Assembly (NCBI GenBank): GCA_963575745.1
Contig: CAUYUJ010000203.1
Location: 81,001 to 145,000, forward strand
Direction of reading: 5' to 3'
Source of the DNA: Prorocentrum cordatum
Taxonomy: Eukaryota; Sar; Dinophyceae; Prorocentrales; Prorocentraceae
DNA length: 64,000 nucleotides
The first letter of the stretch is position 1, and each line of letters opens with the position of its first letter. A program made the position numbers and the translations under genes. The notes beneath the pieces are model-generated. The model made no database searches. It was not told the origin of the DNA and saw only the letters and a program-made list of their open reading frames with translations. Positions 1-10,955 of this stretch are shown in pieces.

Positions 1-149
1 TCGCTGGTTTTTGTCTGTGTGTTCGTTGCCCATGTTGCGCTCTTGGGGGCGGGTGTCGTTCGGACGCGTTGCGTGGGGAGTTTTGATGGTGAAGCAGTTC
101 CCTGGGGGTCGTCTCTCGATGGGGCGAAATAGAGTCGTCGTCAAGATGC
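1..149. other. Unassigned 5' edge
   Basis: GC-rich sequence before the first satellite block. Short open frames cross it but have no recognisable domain. Confidence 0.4.
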
Positions 150-790
150 TTCTTTGGGGGGCCTCTTGGGGTCTGTTGAGAGGCCGTTCGGGGGCGCCTG
201 GGAGACATGTTTGAAGCCTTCTGGGGCTTCTTTTGGGCCTCCTGGGAGTCTCCTGGGGCCTCTTGGCGACATCTTGGGGCCTCTTGGAGGCCTCTTGGGG
301 CCTCTTTGGGACCTCCTGGGCGCCTTCTGGGACGGAGGGCTCCATTTTTGAGTTCTCGGTATCCCTCCTGAGTCCCTCTTGGGCCCGTCTTGGGGCCTCT
401 TGGTCCGTCTTGGGCGGCACTTGGGCCGTCTTGAGGGCTCTCTTGGGTCGTTTCGGCGCCGTCTTGGGAGCTTCGTGGGCCGTCTTGGAGCGGTCTTGGG
501 GGCCTCTTGGGCCGTCTTGGAGCGTCCGGAAGCCGAAAAAGCCAGAACACAAAAAACATAGAAAAAACCAATGAAAATCAACGATTTTGGCCTCTTGGGG
601 CTCTCTTCGGAGGCCTCTTGGAAGGCTCTTGGGGCGTCTTGGAGGCCTCTTGGGCTGTCTTGGGGGCCTTTTGGGCCGTCTTGGGGTCATCTTCGGCGTC
701 TTCGAGCGCTCTTTGGGCGTCTCGGGGGCCTCTTGGGCAGTCTTGGGGGCCTCTTGGGGCACTCTGAGCGCGCTCTGGGGAGCCTGAGAG
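150..790 (+). repeat. CTTGG-box satellite, block A
   Basis: A degenerate array of CTTGG boxes separated by GGCCT, GGCCGT or AGGCCAT, spaced mostly 10-12 bp. An A-rich spacer at about 530-590 (GGAAGCCGAAAAAGCC, then ATCAACGATTTTGGCC) interrupts it, and the same spacer recurs in other blocks. Stops are rare, so several frames stay open on both strands. The predicted Leu/Gly/Trp-rich and Pro/Arg-rich peptides look like artefacts of the repeat. Confidence 0.85.
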
Positions 791-1733
791 GCCGCACCCA
801 GAAGGAAAACCATCTCTGAGTAGACTTGGTCGGGCGGCGGTCGGGTCGGGCGGCGGGCGGCGACCGGGCGTTGGTCGGGGTACTTTTCGCCGGGGGACCC
901 CCAGGGGCCGCCCCGCGCGCGCGAACTAGAAATACTGTTAATACTGTTAACCAGTTACCGGAGATCTTAGCACGCCCTGGCCCGTTGGGCCGGCGAATTT
1001 ATAGACTCATATCTATACACATATACACACATATATAGATATACTCTCAAGGAGGGCAGGTGAGGCAGGATCGGATCGGACCGCCCGTCCACGAAGGAGG
1101 GGTCAAGCCCCTGCTGCTGGGCGTGCGCCGAGCTCAAGTGAGCTCGACGGTCGGGGCTGACCCTCGGAGAGGCCAGGGACGGTCCCGGGATCAAAGCCCC
1201 GAGGACAGAGCTCGGGAGCGGGGGAGGGAGGATTCAGCGCGCCCGGTCCAGCGCGCCCCTGGAGCGGGCCCCCGAGCGGGCCCCTGGGCACGAGTGGGCT
1301 TCGCGGGGAGCTCGCTACGAATGCCATGGCGGCGCGTCAGCCAGCAGCCGCTGCGCGCTTCTACCCAGGGCGGACACCAGGAGCGACGCCTCGCCCGACC
1401 CCTCCTGTGGGGCGCATGTCCTCGAGCGGACCCCCCGGGATACGGCGGACGAGCCCGGCCGACGTCCGCCGCTTCCCCAGCCCGGGGCGCGGGCGGAGCG
1501 AGCAGCCCGTCGCCCCCCCCCCCCGCTGCTGCATGTTCGAGGCGCCGGGCTCGGGGAGGTGCTGTGCCCGCTGCGGCCTCTGGGGGCCGCTGGCTGCAGG
1601 GTCGGAGACCGCAGCAGATGGGACCCTGGAGGGGTCCGGGGGCAGATTTCGTGCGGATTTGGGCCTCGTCCCCCCCTTTTCCTGGCTGATTTGGTCTGGA
1701 GCCCCAACCACTTCGGACCACCCAGGCGCCTGC
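791..1733. other. Unassigned GC-rich stretch
   Basis: No domain, RNA gene or clear repeat is visible. A short alternating AT/CA tract lies at about 1011-1045. Overlapping open frames on both strands reflect high GC. Confidence 0.4.
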
Positions 1734-1803
1734 ATACATCTCCCACCCGGAGGCTTCAAGTGCCCGCGATACATCTCCCACCCGGAGGCTTCAAGTGCCC
1801 GCG
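1734..1803. repeat. 35-bp tandem duplication (two copies)
   Basis: Two identical 35-bp units abut exactly (1734-1768 and 1769-1803); each begins ATACATCTCCCACCC and ends GTGCCCGCG. Identity implies a recent duplication. No gene context. Confidence 0.9.
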
Positions 1804-2269
1804 ATCGTGGGCATGGTCGGGAGGGAAACAAACCGTCTCGATGGCACGCGCCGCCGGCGGGAGCCCGTTCGCGTGACGCTCCTTTCGTCTTCTGCCCGAA
1901 GGCAGTGTGCTTCTGCAGCAGTGGAGCGCTGATGGGCTCCCCACGACGTCGTGTCCGCGATGCTGTTTTTGCTCCCCCGAGTGGGCCTGCTTCGCGCACG
2001 TGTTTCCGCTCACGCTCGCGGGATGCTGTAGGAGGCGGCCCTGGCGAACAGGGGGCTATGGAGCGCCCGACAAGATTCCCAGAGCTGCCTTGCGAGTTAC
2101 GGGGAGTCGTGGCCCCTGCGTTCTATCCATATCGAAGACGCCTACGGCGAGTCACCGTCGCCCCCTGCCTTTGTGGAAGCGCCTATGTGGCCGAACGTTG
2201 AGGCCAGACCTGCCAAGCTATCGGACCATGTGTTCCCCGAATCGGTTTGGAAAGCCTTCGGGGAACACG
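1804..2269. other. Unassigned stretch
   Basis: No feature recognised. An open frame runs through it without a recognisable domain. Confidence 0.35.
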
Positions 2270-3400
2270 TGGGCATCTTGAAGGTCCTCTTGGCCGCATC
2301 GAGGTCATTTTGACCCTTTTGGGCTTCTTGGAGGACGTCTTGGAGGGCTCTTGAGCCGTCTTGGAGGCCATCTTGCGTCTTGGAGGCCTCTTGGGCCGTC
2401 TTGGGGGCCTCGTGGGGCAGTCTTGGGCCTCTTGGGCGATCTTTGGGGGCACTTGGGTCGTCTCGGGCCGTCGGAAGACCGAACAACAAGCAAATGCCAC
2501 AATCCTTCAAAAACTCGCTGGAAATCCATAATTTTGGCCTCTTCGGGCCTTCCTGGAGCCCTCTTGGAGGGCTCTTGGGCCATCTTAGGGCCATATTCGG
2601 CCGTTTTGGTGGGCCCTGGCCCGTCCGACGCCGTCGAAAGCCGTTTGGGGGGCCTCTCTGAGCCGACTTGGGGCCCTCTTGGAATGCTCCCGTCTTGGAG
2701 GCCATCTTGGGCGTCTTAAAAGGCCTCCTGGGCCGTCTTGGGGGCCTCTCGGGGCCGTCTTTGGGGCCTCGAGGGCCGTTCTGGGGCCATCTTGGAGGCC
2801 TCTTGGGCGATTCGGGTCGTCGGAAGACCGGAACGAAGCAAATGTCAACATCCTTCAAACACTTATGGAAAATAAGTGTTTTTGGTCTTTTCGGGCCTTC
2901 CTGGAGGCCCTCTTAGAGGCCTCTTGGGCCGTCTTGGGCCATCTTAGGGCCATATTCGGCCATCTTGGTGGGCTCCTGGCCCGTCTGACGCCGTCGGAAT
3001 CCGTTCGGGGAGCCTTTCTGGGCCGACTTGGAGCCCTCTTGGGGTGCTCCAGGGCCGTCTGAGGCCATCTTGGAGGCCTCTTGGGCGCTGTGGGGGCGAT
3101 CTTGGGGGCTTCTTGGGCCGTCTTGGGTCGTCGGAAAGCCGAGAAGAAGCGAATGCCAAAGTCGTTCAACAACCTAAAGAAAATCAATGATTTGGGCCTC
3201 TTCGGGCCCTCCTGGAGGAGCTCTTGGAGGCATCTTGGGCCGTCTTGGAGGCCTCTGGGGGGCCTCTTGGGCCGTCTTGGACTCTTGGGCCGTCTTGGAC
3301 CATCTTGGGCGAACTTGGAGGCCATCTTGGGCCATCTTGGAGGCCATCTTGGGCCGACATGGCAATCTTGGAGGCCATATTGAGCCGTCTTGGAGAATTT
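2270..3400 (+). repeat. CTTGG-box satellite, block B (three higher-order units)
   Basis: The clearest block. CTTGG-box runs alternate with an A-rich spacer at about 2463, 2819 and 3130, giving higher-order units of about 356 and 311 bp. Each spacer reads roughly GGAAGACCGAA, AGCAAATGCCA, ATCCTTCAA, then TTTGGCCTCTTCGGGCC. Between 3230 and 3370, successive CTTGG starts are 11, 10, 22, 10, 8, 10, 10, 10, 12, 10, 12 and 19 bp apart. Confidence 0.88.
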
Positions 3401-4140
3401 TGTGTGGACGCTGAGGTAGTTTACGCGGCCTTCAGGGACCCCGGCGGAACGGGCCGAAGCCCCAGGGGGAGTTCTATTTGGAAAAAGAACCAGCACCAAA
3501 ACCGAGAGGATCCAGCACGCCAGGCACCCCTGCGAGGAATCGACAGGGGGCGACGGATCCGAATGGCCTTCGGCCCATCCCGCCACCGTGCCTGGACTGT
3601 GGGTCAGAGACCTTTTGAGTGTTTGTTGTGGTCTCGTGGTAGGTCCCTTGGGGGGTCTCTTGGAAGCAGTTTTTGACGACTCTCGTGTTGTCCAGCAAGC
3701 ACCCGTTGAGTCAGATCCTCTGCTTGGATGAAGACGTGTTGCAACTGATTGCGATGTGGACGTGTTTTTGGTCGACTTGGGGCCCCGTTGGGGCTGTTGG
3801 AGGTTCTCTTGGCCTGTATCGGGTCTTTTGGCAGCGTTGGGTCAGAATGGAGGCTTCTTTGGATATAATGGAAGGTTCCTGGGTGCCGTTTGGGCAACGT
3901 GGCCTTTCCTGGTGAGGGGATGAGATCGAAGTGAAAATGATCCTGCGTTTCCCAGAATCAAGTCTTGCGTCGTACAGATGCGCGGTGGATGAGGATGGCC
4001 ACGTCGGACTTCTGCCGAAGCGAGGAGAATCGAGAATCCGGGTTCTCGCACTTCTTCCGCGCCCAGCGCATGGAAGAGCAGATCGAACGAGATTGGTGCC
4101 GCGCGAGTGGCATCTGAGTCATGATGTCTTGGAAGTCTGT
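3401..4140. other. Unassigned stretch with faint CTTGG remnants
   Basis: A few scattered TCTTGG boxes lie at about 3640-3800. Otherwise no gene, RNA or repeat is recognisable. Confidence 0.4.
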
Positions 4141-4740
4141 ATGCCCCAGGTAGTACCATCCAGACACTTGGAGCATCTTGTCTCTATGCCTCCTCAAGTG
4201 GTACCAGGTACGTACAACTTGAGGCGTGCCGCCCGCATGCCTCAAGTTGTACATGTCTTGCTTCAGTTGAGGCATATCGTTTGTACGCTCGATACATGTC
4301 GTTTGTATGCCCCAAGTCGCACCAGCCATGTACCACTTCAGGCATACCATCTGCGTGCTTCAAGTTGTACCGAGCCATTCCCGCTTGAGGCAGTTTGTCT
4401 TTATCCCTTCAGTGGTACAGGGCAACTACAGCTTGAGACATGCTCTCTGTATGCTTCAAGCGGTACCTGACATGTTCCACTTGAATCATGTCGTTTGGAT
4501 TCTGCAGTTGGCATCGGCCAACTACCACTTGAGCCATGCCGTCTGTATGCCTCAACTGGTACACGATAAGTGCCGCTTGATGTATTGCGTCTGTATGCTT
4601 CAAGTGCCTCAACTGGTACCGACGATTTACCAATTGAGGCATGTCGCCTATATGCTTGACGTGGGACCGACCCAGTACCACTTGAGGCCTGTCGCCTGTA
4701 AGCTTCAAATTGCACAGGACAAGTGTACATCGCTTATGTG
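4141..4740. repeat. 48-bp minisatellite with palindromic units
   Basis: About ten to twelve diverged units, mostly 48 bp apart (boxes ending in GGTACC near 4361, 4410, 4458, 4506, 4554). Each pairs TACCACTTGAGGCAT with the near reverse complement ATGCCTCAAGTGGTA, so single units can fold. Because 48 is divisible by three, a frame stays open with a 16-residue period resembling LQVVPxxYHLRHAVCM. There is no domain or start context to support a protein. Confidence 0.85.
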
Positions 4741-4749
4741 CCTCTTGTG

Positions 4750-4985
4750 GTACCAATCATTCGGGGGGTCTCTTGGAGACACTGTTTGGGGCTCTGGGGA
4801 ACCGTCTAGGGGCCTCTTGATGCCTCTTAGGGGCCTCTTGGGGCTTCTTCGTGGCCTCTTCGGGGTCTCTTGGGGGCTCTTGGGGGCCTGTCGGGCCACA
4901 TGGGCATTTTGAGGCGGAAGGCTCGAATGTTCGGTTCGTGATCCCCCTCCTGGGCCCCTCTCCTGGGTGTTTTCTTGGAGCCCTC
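4750..4985 (+). repeat. CTTGG-box satellite, block C
   Basis: CTTGGGG boxes at 10-12-bp spacing follow directly on the 48-bp minisatellite and run into a GGA microsatellite. Confidence 0.75.
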
Positions 4986-5012
4986 TTGCGCCGACTTCGG
5001 GGGGGGGGAGGG

Positions 5013-5150
5013 AGGAGGAGGAGGAGGAGGAGGAGGAGGAGGAGGAGGAGGCGGAGGAGGCGGAGGAAGAGGAGAACTAGGGGATGGGGTCGCAGGAGAC
5101 GACGACGACGACGATGACGATGACGATGACGACGACGAAAACGACGACGA
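5013..5150. repeat. (GGA)n then (GAC/GAT)n microsatellites
   Basis: A (GGA)n tract at about 5013-5078 is followed by (GAC)n mixed with GAT at 5100-5150. They encode poly-Gly/Arg or poly-Asp depending on frame and are not evidence of a gene. Confidence 0.95.
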
Positions 5151-5199
5151 CAGGGGGGTCTCGGGTTTCTGTTGTGCGTTCGTGGGAGGCCTTTTAGTC

Positions 5200-5324
5200 G
5201 TCTCTTGGAAGCAGTTTGTCGGCCTCTGGGAGGCCGTCTGGTGATCTCTTGGGGCCTAGTCTGGGCCTCTTGGGGCCTCTTGGGCGTTTCTTGGGGCCTC
5301 TTGGAGGCCTCTTGGAGCCTTCTA
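5200..5324 (+). repeat. CTTGG-box satellite, block D
   Basis: Short run of GCCTCTTGG boxes directly abutting the 163-bp repeat that begins at 5325. Confidence 0.75.
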
Positions 5325-5487
5325 TCAGAGCGTGAATTACCTACCCCGCTTTCGCTTCCAGGCAAAACCAAGCCATACCACGAGTCGCCTCGTCAGGCGG
5401 CCTGACCAGTACAGGTTGCAATTTGGCATCGTTTGGTATCTCTTGGAAGCGAGGGTGGTCAAAAGCGAGGTAGGTTTGTTTTCCCCC
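5325..5487. repeat. R163 dispersed element, copy 1
   Basis: A 163-bp sequence beginning TCAGAGCGTGAATTACC and ending GGTTTGTTTTCCCCC. It recurs with the same length at 41611-41773 and 5'-truncated at 62041-62127. Near its ends are inverted arms: ACCTACCCCGCTTT on the left and AAAGCGAGGTAGGT on the right (13 of 14 complementary). It could be a MITE; the truncated copy also allows a short retroposon. Confidence 0.85.
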
Positions 5488-5539
5488 TATTCTAGGGCCC
5501 TCTTGCGGCGGAAAGCTGACATTTTCGGTTCGTGGTCTC

Positions 5540-5715
5540 CGTCTCGGGCCCCTCATGGGACCGTCTAGGGGGCCTCTTGGGCCGTCTCGCGCTCCTCTGG
5601 GGCCGTCTTGGTGCTCTCTTGAGCCATCTTGGCGCCCTCTTGGGGCCCTCTTGGGCCGTCATGGGGCGGTGTTGGAGCCCTCGTGGGCCGCCTTGGAGCG
5701 GCGGAACACCGAAAA
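5540..5715 (+). repeat. CTTGG-box satellite, block E
   Basis: CTTGG boxes at 10-12-bp spacing ending in the A-rich spacer (GCGGAACACCGAAAAGGAG) seen in the other blocks. Confidence 0.75.
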
Positions 5716-6384
5716 GGAGAGAATTGGGCTTCAACATGTGCGTGAAGTTTGCTATTCATTCATTTTTCTACAAAAGACCTGGATCTTGGTCAAGCTCATA
5801 CGCTGATGGGTTGTCCACCTGGCATGATATTGATATTGTTTGTACCCCCCGACCGACAGTTACACCCAGTGCCTCGCGGTACGGTGGCGGATACCGCAAA
5901 TCACCCACGGCGCAAATGTATGGCGCAACCTTTAATTATGGAATTTTCGCGTAATTCCATCAGCCCAATTAGGAGAGCCGCCTTGATCAGGAATGTGTAG
6001 CGGCATGCAGTGGAACAACACGAGGACAGTCGTCACTTCTGGAAAGTGAGGAAGAAGGGAGGCTGGTAAACGGAGGAGGCAGGAAACGGTTGGGTGGAAA
6101 GGGAGTTACAGTAGGACGGACCGGCGAGAGGAGGGGGGGGAGGGGGAACGGTGAGTTCAGATTCCGAGATAATTTGGAGCTGCTTCTCTGGAGATCCTCG
6201 CTCTTTGGGAACTTTGGAGGGGGGGGAATGGGGGGTCTAGAAAGGTTGCGGAGGGATGGGTGGTTGATGGGAGGGTTTGAGGGGGTATGAGAGGGATGGG
6301 CGCCTTCTTGGAGGCAATCGGTTGAAACGGGCGGCGCTAACGCATGCCTCCCGTCGGTTAGCACCCAAAACCGCTTTGGTCGCT
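5716..6384. other. Unassigned stretch
   Basis: Lower-GC DNA to about 6000, then purine-rich (GGA/GGG) DNA. No domain or RNA recognised. Confidence 0.4.
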
Positions 6385-6715
6385 TTGGGGGCGCTCTTGT
6401 GCGCTCTTGAGGCCGCATTGCGTCCCTCTTGGGGCCGTCTTGGGCAATCTTGGAGCCACCGTGAGACCTCCAGAGCCCATTTGAAACGAAATGGCGAGGA
6501 GGTAAACAGCATTGAAACACTCATCGGTGTTGAAGGATTTTTGGCCTACTGGCGGCCTCCTCGGGAGGCTCGTGTTGGAGGCTATCTTGAATCATCTTGG
6601 GACATCGTGAGCGACCTTGGAGGCCGTCCTGGGCGGTGGAGCCGTTTTGGAGCCATCTTGGGCCACACAGGATCCTCTGACACCTCGCGGGGCGCCCTCC
6701 AGGTCTAGGGAGGGG
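6385..6715 (+). repeat. CTTGG-box satellite, block F, with end module
   Basis: CTTGG boxes around an A-rich spacer at about 6485-6540, ending in a module (CTCTGACACCTCGCGGGG, then CCAGGTCTAGGGAGGGGG). A similar module closes the blocks near 17405 and 24193, so the satellite has a recurring edge. Confidence 0.75.
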
Positions 6716-7680
6716 GAATCCCCCCCCAAGGGGAAGACGGGGGGTTATCACGCCGTGAACGGCTGGTGGGATTGCAGGGGGGTGGGGCGTCATGGAGAAG
6801 GCCTTTGGCGATGGGGTGAGGGCGGCGAAGCAGGAGGGAGGAAGGAGGAGGAGTTCGGATGGAGAATTGAGGATGCGCAGCAGGAGAAGGACGGCGACGA
6901 CGACGACGACGACGGGGCCCTCGCAGAGAAGGCACATCAACTGAGAAGGTATCGGCCTGCCAGCAGGTGCCAAAGGGAAGTATCTTACACCCCGATGGCC
7001 CAAGGGACCCGCAGAAGTTCTGTGGTACCTTGGGACCCTCAGAGGTCGACAAAACCACGTGCTCCAAGATGTCCACAACTGTGTGTCTGCTGTAGCTGTA
7101 TTCGCTCGTGGTTTTTTGCTGGGCAAGCCCTCCCGAACTGTGCCCGACACGCGGCGATCTGTTGTATGGCCTCGTTCGGCGAGAGGTCTGGGAAGCGGGC
7201 TGGTCCGCTGTGCCGCCTTCTGCCGCCCGCTCGCTCAGACCATGAACGACATCAACAGCATCCCCGACTTTTGGTCCGCACGCGCGGGCGGGAGGGGCTC
7301 CGATCTCTTGCGTCGGCAGTGCGGTCGGCCAGGTTCATGGACGGTTCTCGTGAAGCGTTTCCATACCGTACCCATGGCGTCGCTCTTTGAGGCCTCAGCT
7401 TGCAAGGCTATGGATACACAAGGGCATGGATGCAGCGTCTTGGATGCATCTGGCTGTGGTATACCTCCACCCATGCCATGGCAGCCTTGACCTGCAATCT
7501 GATATTTACATTTCTCCCCCATGATTCTCTCTCCCCTCCCCTGACCCCCGGGAAGTTCGGCTCCACATCATATGGTTCCCCTTCTGCCCACGTTTCTTCA
7601 CAGTTATTCTGGTTGGTCAGTTGTTGTGCGTCTGTGTGTGCCAGCGTGTGTCCCAGCAGTGAGTAAGACGTGTAGTCTAT
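6716..7680. other. Unassigned stretch
   Basis: Contains a short (GAC)n at about 6892-6915 and otherwise unique-looking DNA. Open frames cross it on both strands; none shows a known domain. Confidence 0.35.
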
Positions 7681-8320
7681 GTGGTGCGATCGTTGTGTTA
7701 CAATCTGTGTGTTGCAACCGATGTGGTGCAATCTAGGTGGGGGCAAGCTACGTGGTGAACGTTACAGCATGCAACCCATAGGTTGTAGCATGTGTGGCCG
7801 CAACGTTTGTGGTGCAGTCCTTGCGGTGCCGTGCATGTCGTGCAGTCCATGGATTGTTGCGCGCAGGTGCGTTTTGCAACAGAAGCGATGCAGTCTACTC
7901 GGTGCACGTAATGTTGAAACTGTCGAAGTCGTCAACTCCACGATCGAGCACACATCCAACCAACCCGCCCGTAATTTCTTGAAAAAGTATGAAATGGCGC
8001 AATGGTGCCAGGACCCGTCTAATGCAGACCCATGCCTCGGGCTGGCGAGTGATGATAGTGACGTCGGCATCGGCGACGGCGACGTTGATGATGTTGCAAG
8101 TGACGACGATGACCAGGGCGACGACAACGACGATGACGATTGTGATGGCGATGATGACAAGCATGATGGGATCATGATCCTGATCATGATTATGATGAAT
8201 CTGACCATGGCGCCGACGACGATTGTGATTGCGATGAGGATGATGGTGATTTGTGGTGACGATAACAATGATGACGCTGCTGGTGTTGATGACGATTGTG
8301 TGTTGATGAGGATAGTGAGC
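7680..8320. repeat. Degenerate TGTGGTGCA repeats, then degenerate GAC/GAT tract
   Basis: 7680-7900 carries loosely repeated TGTGGTGCA/GTTGCA words. 8050-8320 is an imperfect GAC/GAT/ATG trinucleotide tract giving acidic or Met-rich peptides. No gene is supported. Confidence 0.65.
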
Positions 8321-8425
8321 GGCTGTGCGCGCAGGAACGGGGGCAGACTTGTTGCAAATGCATTGCTTTCATGTGCGCTCAACACTTCGATGCTGAAATG
8401 CTCATGCACCGAATGGTCTTGCAAT

Positions 8426-8571
8426 GCAGGGCTGGACCTAAACGGTGTTTCTGGCGATTTCGTGGGCCGTTTTCGTTTCGACGTCGTTTTGCGGTAAAGA
8501 TGGATTGAAGACAAAACGAGGGACAACGAAAACAACACGAAAACGAAACACACCGTTAGGTTCAGCCCTGC
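8426..8571. mobile_element. Foldback element, family F8, copy 1
   Basis: 146 bp with inverted ends: GCAGGGCTGGACCTAAACGG on the left against the reverse complement GCAGGGCTGAACCTAACGG on the right. The interior (TTCGTGGGCCG, CGTCGTTTTGCGG, CAAAACGAGGGACAACGAA) recurs at 9185-9326. Non-coding and MITE-like. Confidence 0.75.
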
Positions 8572-8951
8572 TGCAATGCGGAGGAGTCTTGCGCGGGCTC
8601 GCACGCTCCTGCTCACTGCCGTGCCTGAGCTGGCGCGGGTCCTCAGCGCCTCTGGCTCAACGCCCCCTCCTCGTCCGCAGCCTCGTCCTCCGCCTCGCTC
8701 CTTCCTGCCCTTCGCCCCTCCTCCCGCTCGAGGGCGTCTTGGAGTCTTCTCTGGGCGTCCTGACGCGTCCCCTTGGCGCCCGCTTGGCATCCCTTCGAGA
8801 GGGCCCCCGGGGGGCCCTCTGCTGGCCTCTGTTGGGGCGAGCGGCGCCGGGCCTCGGGGGCCCCGGTGCTGCAGGGGCACCCCCGAGGCGGCTCTGCAGA
8901 GGCTCTGCGGCTTTGTTGTTCCACCGCACAGCCGCCGGCCCACCCGCGCAT
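8572..8951. other. Unassigned GC-rich stretch
   Basis: All frames are nearly open because of base composition. No domain recognised. Confidence 0.35.
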
Positions 8952-9148
8952 CTCGGGTCGGGCGAAAGGGGGGGATTGGGAAAGGGGGGGTTACGAAATT
9001 TGCTGCATGCAGCTGGTTTCGGCCTCACCGAGGGGCCCATTCCTCGGTACATCGCCGCCTCCGGCGCCGGGAGGCGCCGGGAAAATCAGCTACGTGAGCT
9101 GATTCTCAAACCCCCCCTTTGCTATCCCCCCCTTTCGCCCGACCCGAG
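8952..9148. mobile_element. Foldback element, family F9, copy 1
   Basis: 197 bp with strong inverted ends: CTCGGGTCGGGCGAAAGGGG left, CCCCTTTCGCCCGACCCGAG right, each followed inward by an A3-G7 or C7-T3 run. CAT lies outside both ends and may be a target duplication. The interior GCTGCATGCAGCTGGTTTCGG recurs in diverged form near 49569-49705. Confidence 0.8.
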
Positions 9149-9184
9149 CATCCGGGACGGTCGGTCCCTGCTCCAGTGGAGGAC

Positions 9185-9326
9185 AGGGGTCGATCTAAAC
9201 GGTGTTTTGGCGATCTCGTGGGCCGGTTTCGTTTCGGTGTCGTTTTGCGGCAAGGGCGGATGGGCGGCAAAACGAGGGACAACGAACACAGCACGGAACC
9301 GAAAAACACAGTGTAGGGCGACCCCT
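9185..9326. mobile_element. Foldback element, family F8, copy 2
   Basis: Second copy of the 8426-8571 family, 142 bp, with inverted ends around AGGGGTCG and CGACCCCT and the shared interior CGTTTTGCGGCAAG and AAAACGAGGGACAACGAA. Confidence 0.75.
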
Positions 9327-9959
9327 TGTGGAGGAGGGAGGGGGGAGGACGAGCGTCGAGGGGCGAGGAGGAAGGGGTCGAATAAGGAAGCACGGGTGCG
9401 CAGGCTTGTCCTGATCGTTTGACTCTTTTTTTTTGTGATCCCGTTTCTTCGTTCCTTGTTGCAGTCATTTTGTTTTGGAGGAGGCTGCCCAGGAATTGGG
9501 CACTTGATTTCAATTCCTCAATAGACAACATCCCGCCCCTACATCCACCAGGACGGTGTTTACATGTTTTTGTTCGGAACGCCTGTCGATGTAGTCGACC
9601 CAATCGGATGGCGATAGTTCAGGTCGCCTCTTTGTTGTGCCAAACGTCGTTTTATACCACAGTTGTTCCTTTACATACATATATATAGATAGTTCTAACC
9701 GCTTCTACTTTTCATTACGCTCGTGAGTACATTAAGAAACAAAAACATGCGACGGTGCATGTGCGCGAAAACGCTATTTGAGGAATGTTCCAGGGATCCT
9801 CACGCATGGCAAATTTTATTATGAAGGGGTTTGGGGCCTTCTTATTGATTGCTTCGCTCATTCCGCCGGCCCATATTGTCGCATAAGCGGGCGATGAGGA
9901 GAAGGAGGTGGCTTGTCGATGGTTTCTTGGGGAACTCGTTTGACGAAACTAGGTCGTCG
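9327..9959. other. Unassigned stretch
   Basis: Lower-GC DNA with a short TATATA near 9680. No gene or repeat recognised. Confidence 0.4.
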
Positions 9960-10520
9960 GCAACACGGGTCTCTTGGAGACGCCGTGGGGTTTCTTGGGA
10001 GGCCTCTTCGGAGCCTCTTCGGGGCTTCTTGGGCTAGTGTATTTTGGAACTTCTGGGAGCTTCTTGGGGCCCTGCTGGTGGTCTCGTGAGGGATCTCGCG
10101 GAAGAGGGCCGGACGTGGCAGCTCGGAGTGCCGCTCTTGGGGTCTTCTGGGAGCCTCTGGAGCGGTCTTGAGGAGCCTTTGGGGTTGTCTTTCAGCGCTC
10201 ATGGGCTGTCTTGGGCTCATCTTGGAGGCATGTATGGCCGTGTTGGGGCGGTTTTGAGGGCCTCCTGGGCAGTTCTACGTCGTGAAACTTCAAAGTCGCT
10301 TATGCGGAAAACGTACGCAATCCTACGGGAATGGGAGGATCTATGCTTCTTGGGGACCTCTGGGAGGGCCTCTTGCAGCTCTCTCGATGCTTCTTGGCGG
10401 CCGGTTTTCTAGAGGCCATCTTGGGCGTCTTGGACCGACCTTTCGGCGACGCGGTGCCTCTTGGACCATCTGGGGAGCATCTGGAGCGCTGTGGGGGACC
10501 TTGCGGGGACCTTGCCAGAA
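9960..10520 (+). repeat. CTTGG-box satellite, block G (diverged)
   Basis: Diverged CTTGG boxes with an A-rich spacer at about 10280-10330 (GTGAAACTTCAAAGTCG). Confidence 0.65.
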
Positions 10521-10695
10521 GTCTCCCAGGTTTCAACCGGGGTACTTTTCGCTCCGGGTCTTGCCCGCCGCGCGGCGTCTGCGTTGTCGGCAAACAGGAG
10601 ACGTCCAAGGCCCCGATAGCGGAGCAGTCCAAAGCGCTTGCAAGCCTGTGGGAGAGGCTTGCAAGGACGGTGGGAAGGCTCTGTGGGGAGCTTGT

Positions 10696-10726
10696 AAGCT
10701 TCAGACTGGAGCTTCGCAGGAGCTCC
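10696..10726. repeat. 31-bp direct repeat, left copy
   Basis: Begins AAGCTTCAGACTGGAGC and matches 10925-10955 at 29 of 31 positions. The pair brackets the foldback at 10737-10917, so it may be a long target duplication. Confidence 0.75.
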
Positions 10727-10736
10727 CGAAGCTCCG

Positions 10737-10917
10737 TATCGTTTATCCGATCCCCATCCCCATCCCCATCCCCTTCAAGACACCACCAAATTGCCACCCC
10801 AGTTGGGGATACACCCCTCGAAATCCGCAGGGAACAACCTATATCCCCATCTAGGGGGGTCAATCGGCCAGCGGGGCCCAGGCCACGCCGCTGGGGATGG
10901 GGATCGGTAAAACGATA
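10737..10917. mobile_element. Foldback element, family F10
   Basis: 181 bp with ~25-bp inverted ends, TATCGTTTATCCGATCCCCA left and its near complement ending GGATCGGTAAAACGATA right. No open frame of note. It lies between the two 31-bp direct repeats. Confidence 0.75.
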
Positions 10918-10924
10918 CTCACGC

Positions 10925-10955
10925 AAGCTCCAGAATGGAGCTTCGCAGGAGCTCC
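10925..10955. repeat. 31-bp direct repeat, right copy
   Basis: Begins AAGCTCCAGAATGGAGC; differs from 10696-10726 at two positions. Confidence 0.75.

Noticed and set aside
141-581. 146-codon Arg/Pro-rich minus-strand frame (RRPQDGPK-type)
   Set aside because: It is the antisense of the CTTGG satellite; the same peptide style appears at every block of that satellite.
3931-4912. Frames across the 48-bp minisatellite as a repeat protein
   Set aside because: The open frame follows from a 3n unit length with few stops; frames are open on both strands, so coding is not shown.
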